A stretch of 18,452 bases of DNA from contig JAEXRP010000075.1 of the NCBI GenBank assembly GCA_023440705.1, positions 1 through 18,452 on the forward strand. Direction: 5' to 3'. The notes under the pieces were generated by a model. The model had not been told where the DNA came from and did no database searches. It saw only the letters and a list, made by a program, of their open reading frames with translations. Each line of letters begins with the position of its first letter. Position 1 is the first letter of the stretch. The stretch comes from Soonwooa sp023440705 (lineage in GTDB: Bacteria; Bacteroidota; Bacteroidia; Flavobacteriales; Weeksellaceae). Of this stretch, positions 15,247 through 18,452 are shown piece by piece. Position numbers and translations under genes: made by a program.

Positions 15247-16077
15247 ATGAGCGAAGAAAAAGAAATGTCCTTTTTGGGACACATTGGAGAGCTTAGATCA
15301 CATTTGGTAAGATCAATTTTAGCCATTATTGCTGGTGCTTTAATTGTCGGATTTAATATCAATTGGATTATGGATCACATATTTTTTGGTCCAACAAGTA
15401 ATGATTTTCCGACTTTCCGATTGATTAATCATTTTTCGAAAATGTTTACTGGTCAAGAAAGTATCCATCTTCCCGACACTTTCAAAATTCAACAAAAGCA
15501 ATTGTTCCAACAATTTAATGTGATGATGGCGGTTTCTATTTTTGGTGGAATTGTTATCGCATTTCCGTACATTATTTGGGAAATTTGGAGGTTTATAAGT
15601 CCGGCTTTACTTCCAAAGGAAAAAAGAAACTCAGTATTTTATATTAATAGCATTTGGATTTTATTTATTGCTGGTGTTTTAACAGGATATTTTTTAATTC
15701 TACCTTTAGCTATTAATTTCGGTTTACTATTCACAGTTTCGGAAAACATTGTTCAACTATTTGATTTAAGTGACTACACAACACTTTTCTTACAAGTCGT
15801 ATTAGGAATGGGCTTGGTATTTTTGTTCCCGATTATCGTTTACATATTGACAGCCATCGGGATTTTAACACCGAAATTCTTAAAAACTTATCGTCGTCAC
15901 GCCATTGTTTTAATCATGGTTGTTGCTGCGATTATTACGCCTGCTGATGTGCTAAGCATGATGGCAGCTGCCTTACCGTTATTATTGTTATATGAATTTA
16001 GTATTTTGATGTCAAAATATGTGTACAATAAAATTGAAAAAGAAAACAAACGAGATTTGATGAAAACCTCAGAATAA
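15247..16077 (+). CDS. tatC: Sec-independent protein translocase TatC
   Basis: The multi-spanning core of the twin-arginine translocase, which binds RR signal peptides of folded proteins at the inner membrane. It has 276 residues and six predicted membrane segments (about 23-41, 93-115, 132-152, 182-205, 217-232, 233-252). The cytoplasmic N-terminus FLGHIGELRSHL keeps Glu15 and Arg17 of the signal-peptide site at the same numbers as in E. coli. The first cytoplasmic loop EIWRFISPALLPKEKR has the second conserved Glu (125). The motif AAIITPADVLSM is also typical. The first periplasmic loop is somewhat longer than in E. coli, as is usual in Bacteroidetes. tatA and tatB are not present here. It follows kdsD and ends at a strong terminator. 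Confidence 0.95.
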   Translation: MSEEKEMSFLGHIGELRSHLVRSILAIIAGALIVGFNINWIMDHIFFGPTSNDFPTFRLINHFSKMFTGQESIHLPDTFKIQQKQLFQQFNVMMAVSIFGGIVIAFPYIIWEIWRFISPALLPKEKRNSVFYINSIWILFIAGVLTGYFLILPLAINFGLLFTVSENIVQLFDLSDYTTLFLQVVLGMGLVFLFPIIVYILTAIGILTPKFLKTYRRHAIVLIMVVAAIITPADVLSMMAAALPLLLLYEFSILMSKYVYNKIEKENKRDLMKTSE

Positions 16078-16081
16078 AATT

Positions 16082-16111
16082 AAAAAGCTACAAGATTAAT
16101 TGTAGCTTTTT
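16082..16111. terminator. Bidirectional terminator between tatC and mgsA
   Basis: A perfect 12-pair stem (16082-16093 with 16100-16111) around a 6-base loop, GC core AGCTACAA, with A and T runs on the outer sides. It serves both the end of tatC and the end of the convergent mgsA. Confidence 0.85.
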
Positions 16112-16130
16112 TATTGAATAAAATATGATT

Positions 16131-16595
16131 CTATATCCCTTTCTTGATATTCCGATTCAAATAGGTTTTATAATCAGGAAGCGATACGCTGTGATCTTCG
16201 TCCATATATTTGGAAGTAATTAAGAAATCGGCACTTGCAGAATTACTTGCCGTTGGGATATTCCAGACCACACAAAGTCTCAAAAATGCCTTAACATCGC
16301 TATCATGAGGTTGCGATTCCATCGGATCCCAAAAGAAAATAACCATATTGATTTTTTCTTCAGCAATCATGGCGCCAAGTTGCTGATCTCCACCCAATGG
16401 ACCACTCAGGACACGCGCCACTTCAACATTCTGACTTTCCGAAATTAGTTTTCCAGTTGTTCCCGTTGCTATAAGATGATGCTGTACCAAGATATCTCGA
16501 TGGCGTTTTACCCAATCTAGCAATTCATCTTTTTTATGATCGTGCGCTACCAGAGCAATTGTCTTTTTCGCGGGAAGTTGTTTTAATTCTGTCAT
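16131..16595 (-). CDS. mgsA: Methylglyoxal synthase
   Basis: Converts dihydroxyacetone phosphate to methylglyoxal and phosphate, a cytoplasmic bypass of lower glycolysis that releases phosphate under sugar-phosphate stress. It has 154 residues, almost the same as E. coli MgsA (152), and aligns with it along its whole length. Landmarks are IALVAHDHKK (His18, Asp19), the phosphate-binding ATGTTG, SGPLGGDQQLGA with the likely catalytic Asp70, FFWDP (Asp90), and QPHDSDVKAFLRL (His97, Asp100). Each sits one residue before its E. coli equivalent. It is a single gene with its own -7 box, convergent with tatC. All key residues are intact. Confidence 0.97.
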   Translation of the reverse strand: MTELKQLPAKKTIALVAHDHKKDELLDWVKRHRDILVQHHLIATGTTGKLISESQNVEVARVLSGPLGGDQQLGAMIAEEKINMVIFFWDPMESQPHDSDVKAFLRLCVVWNIPTASNSASADFLITSKYMDEDHSVSLPDYKTYLNRNIKKGI

Positions 16596-16611
16596 GATTT
16601 TTATTTCAAAA

Positions 16612-16619
16612 CAAAGTTA
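16612..16619 (-). promoter_or_regulatory. Probable mgsA -7 element
   Basis: On the minus strand TAACTTTG matches TAnnTTTG exactly, 16 bases before the mgsA ATG. No TTG lies at the matching -33 position, so it is a half match. Confidence 0.35.
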
Positions 16620-16835
16620 ATCAATTGTTTCGATAGGGTTTTTTGCATTAAATAAAACTTACGAATGTTAATCTTATTTTAAAATTGATAAACAATTGTG
16701 CTTATCATGGAAATATCTTTTAAATTTAAAGATAAAATTTATGTATTATTAAATTTTATATAGATGAACGAAATTAGAATTTTAAATGTGATAGATTTTG
16801 TTTATTATTTGTTTAAATTTAAGTTATGACTAAAA

Positions 16836-16867
16836 TTGATTTTCCCAATATTAAACCAATAGCTTTG
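16836..16867 (+). promoter_or_regulatory. katG promoter, Bacteroidetes type
   Basis: TTG (16836-16838), 21 bases, then TAGCTTTG (16860-16867), a perfect TAnnTTTG at acceptable spacing. Transcription would begin near 16873, about 28 bases before the katG ATG at 16901. Confidence 0.55.
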
Positions 16868-16900
16868 TTAAAACCTTATAGAAATTAAAAATAAACTCAT

Positions 16901-18452
16901 ATGAACACAGAAAACGGAGAAGGCAAATGCCCTTTTAATCACGGTGAAACTTCACCACAACCAACTCAAGAGACAAATTCTAATTCAGGAAAATGCCCCG
17001 TAATTCATGGTGGACTTACTTCCAATAACGAATCGGTAATGGATTGGTGGCCAAATGCGCTTAATTTGGATATCTTGGCGCAGCACGACCAAAAAACAAA
17101 TCCTTTTGGTGAAGATTTTAATTATGCCGAAGAATTCAAAAAACTGGATTTGGAAGCGGTTAAGAATGATATAAAAACTTTATTAACGGACAGTCAAGAT
17201 TGGTGGCCAGCCGATTACGGAAACTACGCAGGAATGTTTGTACGTACGGCTTGGCACATGGCGGGAAGCTACCGCGCCATGGACGGTCGTGGTGGTGCGA
17301 ACACAGGAAATCAACGTTTTGCACCGTTAAATTCTTGGCCAGATAACGTAAATACGGATAAAGGTCGCCGTTTGCTTTGGCCAATCAAGAAGAAATACGG
17401 AAATAAAATTTCTTGGGGTGACTTAATTATCCTTGCAGGAACGGTTGCTTACGAAGCTGTTGGTTTGAAAACTTTCGGTTACGGTGGTGGACGTTTGGAT
17501 ATTTGGGCTCCCGAAAAAGATGTTTATTGGGGTTCCGAGAAAAAATGGTTGGACTCTACAAAACATCGTTATGGTGATGATGAAAATCGCGACACTCTAG
17601 AAAATCCTTTGGCAGCGGTTCAAATGGGATTAATTTATGTAAATCCTGAAGGCGTGGACGGAAATCCCGATCCAATTAAAACTGGTCATGATATTCGAGT
17701 GACATTCAAAAGAATGGGAATGGATGATGAAGAAACGGTTGCATTAACGGTTGGTGGTCACACAATTGGAAAATCTCACGGAAACGGAAAAGCAGAAAAT
17801 TTAGGTCCAGACCCAGAAGGAGCGGATGTTAACGAACAAGGTTTGGGATGGCATAATTCCGTGGGAACTGGAAATCGTGATAATACGATGGTTTCGGGGA
17901 TTGAAGGTGCTTGGACAACCAATCCGACACGCTGGGATAACGAATTCTTGACGTTGCTTTTCAAATACGATTGGCAATTAACGAAATCTCCAGCTGGAGC
18001 AAATCAATACGAACCTGTCAATATTGCGGAAGAAGATATGCCAGTTGATGCATTCAACCCGAATGTGAAGCGCAATCCGATGATGACCGATGCTGATATG
18101 GCGATGAAATTTGATCCTATTTACAGAGAAATTTCATTAAACTTTTTAAATAATCCAGATAAATTAGCGGACGTTTTCGCAAGAGCTTGGTTCAAGTTGA
18201 CGCATCGTGATATGGGACCAAAAAATCGTTATTTGGGAGCAGATGTTCCTGCCGAAGATTTGATTTGGCAAGATCCAATTCCGAAAGTTGATTATACATT
18301 AAGCGATTCTGAAGTTGCTGATTTAAAACAAACTTTATTAAATTCTGGACTTTCAAGAACGGAATTAATTAACACCGCTTGGGATTCTGCAAGAACTTGG
18401 AGAGGTTCCGATTATCGTGGTGGTGCAAACGGCGCGAGAATTAGACTAGAAC
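16901..18452 (+). CDS. katG: Catalase-peroxidase KatG, 3' end beyond the window
   Basis: Bifunctional haem catalase and peroxidase that removes hydrogen peroxide. The frame is open for 517 codons from ATG 16901 to the edge, about 70% of the usual 730-750. The distal haem pocket is Arg115, Trp118 and His119 (VRTAWHMAGSYR). The self-formed Trp-Tyr-Met adduct would be Trp118, Tyr246 (GLIYVNPEG) and Met272 (KRMGMDDEE), and the proximal haem ligand is His287 (GGHTIGKSHG). From Tyr246 onward these sit 17 residues after the M. tuberculosis positions. The SGIEGAW and LTKSPAGANQYEP stretches are also typical. The degenerate second peroxidase-like domain has begun by the edge (SARTWRGSDYRGGANGARIR). 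An oddity is two N-terminal copies of GKCPxxHG (residues 8-15 and 30-37). Confidence 0.96.
   Translation, partial: MNTENGEGKCPFNHGETSPQPTQETNSNSGKCPVIHGGLTSNNESVMDWWPNALNLDILAQHDQKTNPFGEDFNYAEEFKKLDLEAVKNDIKTLLTDSQDWWPADYGNYAGMFVRTAWHMAGSYRAMDGRGGANTGNQRFAPLNSWPDNVNTDKGRRLLWPIKKKYGNKISWGDLIILAGTVAYEAVGLKTFGYGGGRLDIWAPEKDVYWGSEKKWLDSTKHRYGDDENRDTLENPLAAVQMGLIYVNPEGVDGNPDPIKTGHDIRVTFKRMGMDDEETVALTVGGHTIGKSHGNGKAENLGPDPEGADVNEQGLGWHNSVGTGNRDNTMVSGIEGAWTTNPTRWDNEFLTLLFKYDWQLTKSPAGANQYEPVNIAEEDMPVDAFNPNVKRNPMMTDADMAMKFDPIYREISLNFLNNPDKLADVFARAWFKLTHRDMGPKNRYLGADVPAEDLIWQDPIPKVDYTLSDSEVADLKQTLLNSGLSRTELINTAWDSARTWRGSDYRGGANGARIRLE

Larger units (their letters stand above)
16596..16900. other. AT-rich divergent intergenic region between mgsA and katG
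   Basis: About 305 bases with no gene. It holds the mgsA -7 box on its left and the katG promoter on its right. The middle (about 16640-16830) is very AT-rich. I see no open frame, no clear operator palindrome for a peroxide sensor, and no strong hairpin beyond short AT pairings such as the two CAATTG sites near 16621 and 16692. Confidence 0.6.

Noticed and set aside
1..18452. Mobile island, CRISPR array, prophage or defence system
   Set aside because: No transposase, integrase, direct-repeat array, tRNA end or toxin-antitoxin pair is visible. The genes are core functions of even composition.

Overview
The window is chromosomal DNA from a low-GC member of the Flavobacteriia, most likely in the Chryseobacterium/Elizabethkingia/Epilithonimonas group. 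Four things point there: a secreted protein with a type IX secretion (T9SS) C-terminal sorting domain; promoters that fit the Bacteroidetes pattern TTG-N(17-23)-TAnnTTTG instead of the E. coli pattern; lineage-typical forms of TopB, RecQ and the histidine kinase; and an intergenic structured element resembling the Flavo-1 RNA family. The genus is an inference.

Layout from left to right. topB (minus, its 3' part lies beyond the left edge) is followed by a hotdog thioesterase (plus). The thioesterase converges on an orphan membrane histidine kinase (minus) across a shared terminator. Next are a Flavo-1-like RNA element and a secreted S9 peptidase (minus). A plus-strand run follows: a T9SS-exported protein with a CBM26-like starch-binding module, secG, and a DHA2-type drug exporter whose first transmembrane segment is separated from the rest by a one-base frameshift. 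A minus-strand run then carries a DUF4476 protein, lipoamide dehydrogenase (lpdA), a GT4 glycosyltransferase and recQ, with terminators after most genes, so they are mainly single-gene transcription units. recQ is divergent from kdsD-tatC (plus). mgsA (minus) converges on tatC across a bidirectional terminator. katG (plus) runs off the right edge, two thirds complete.

Functionally this is mostly housekeeping: DNA topology and repair (TopB, RecQ), export (SecG, TatC, plus a T9SS cargo), envelope sugars (KdsD for Kdo, the GT4 enzyme), central metabolism (LpdA, MgsA), peptide use (S9 peptidase) and peroxide defence (KatG). I see no defence island, prophage, CRISPR array, insertion sequence, tRNA or rRNA. 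I did not find a convincing new multi-gene system. The points most worth a second look are the Flavo-1-like element with two mutually exclusive folds, the frameshifted exporter, the small starch-binding T9SS protein with no catalytic domain, the loss of zinc-site cysteines in RecQ, the altered TOPRIM acidic motif in TopB, and a duplicated GKCPxxHG motif at the KatG N-terminus.
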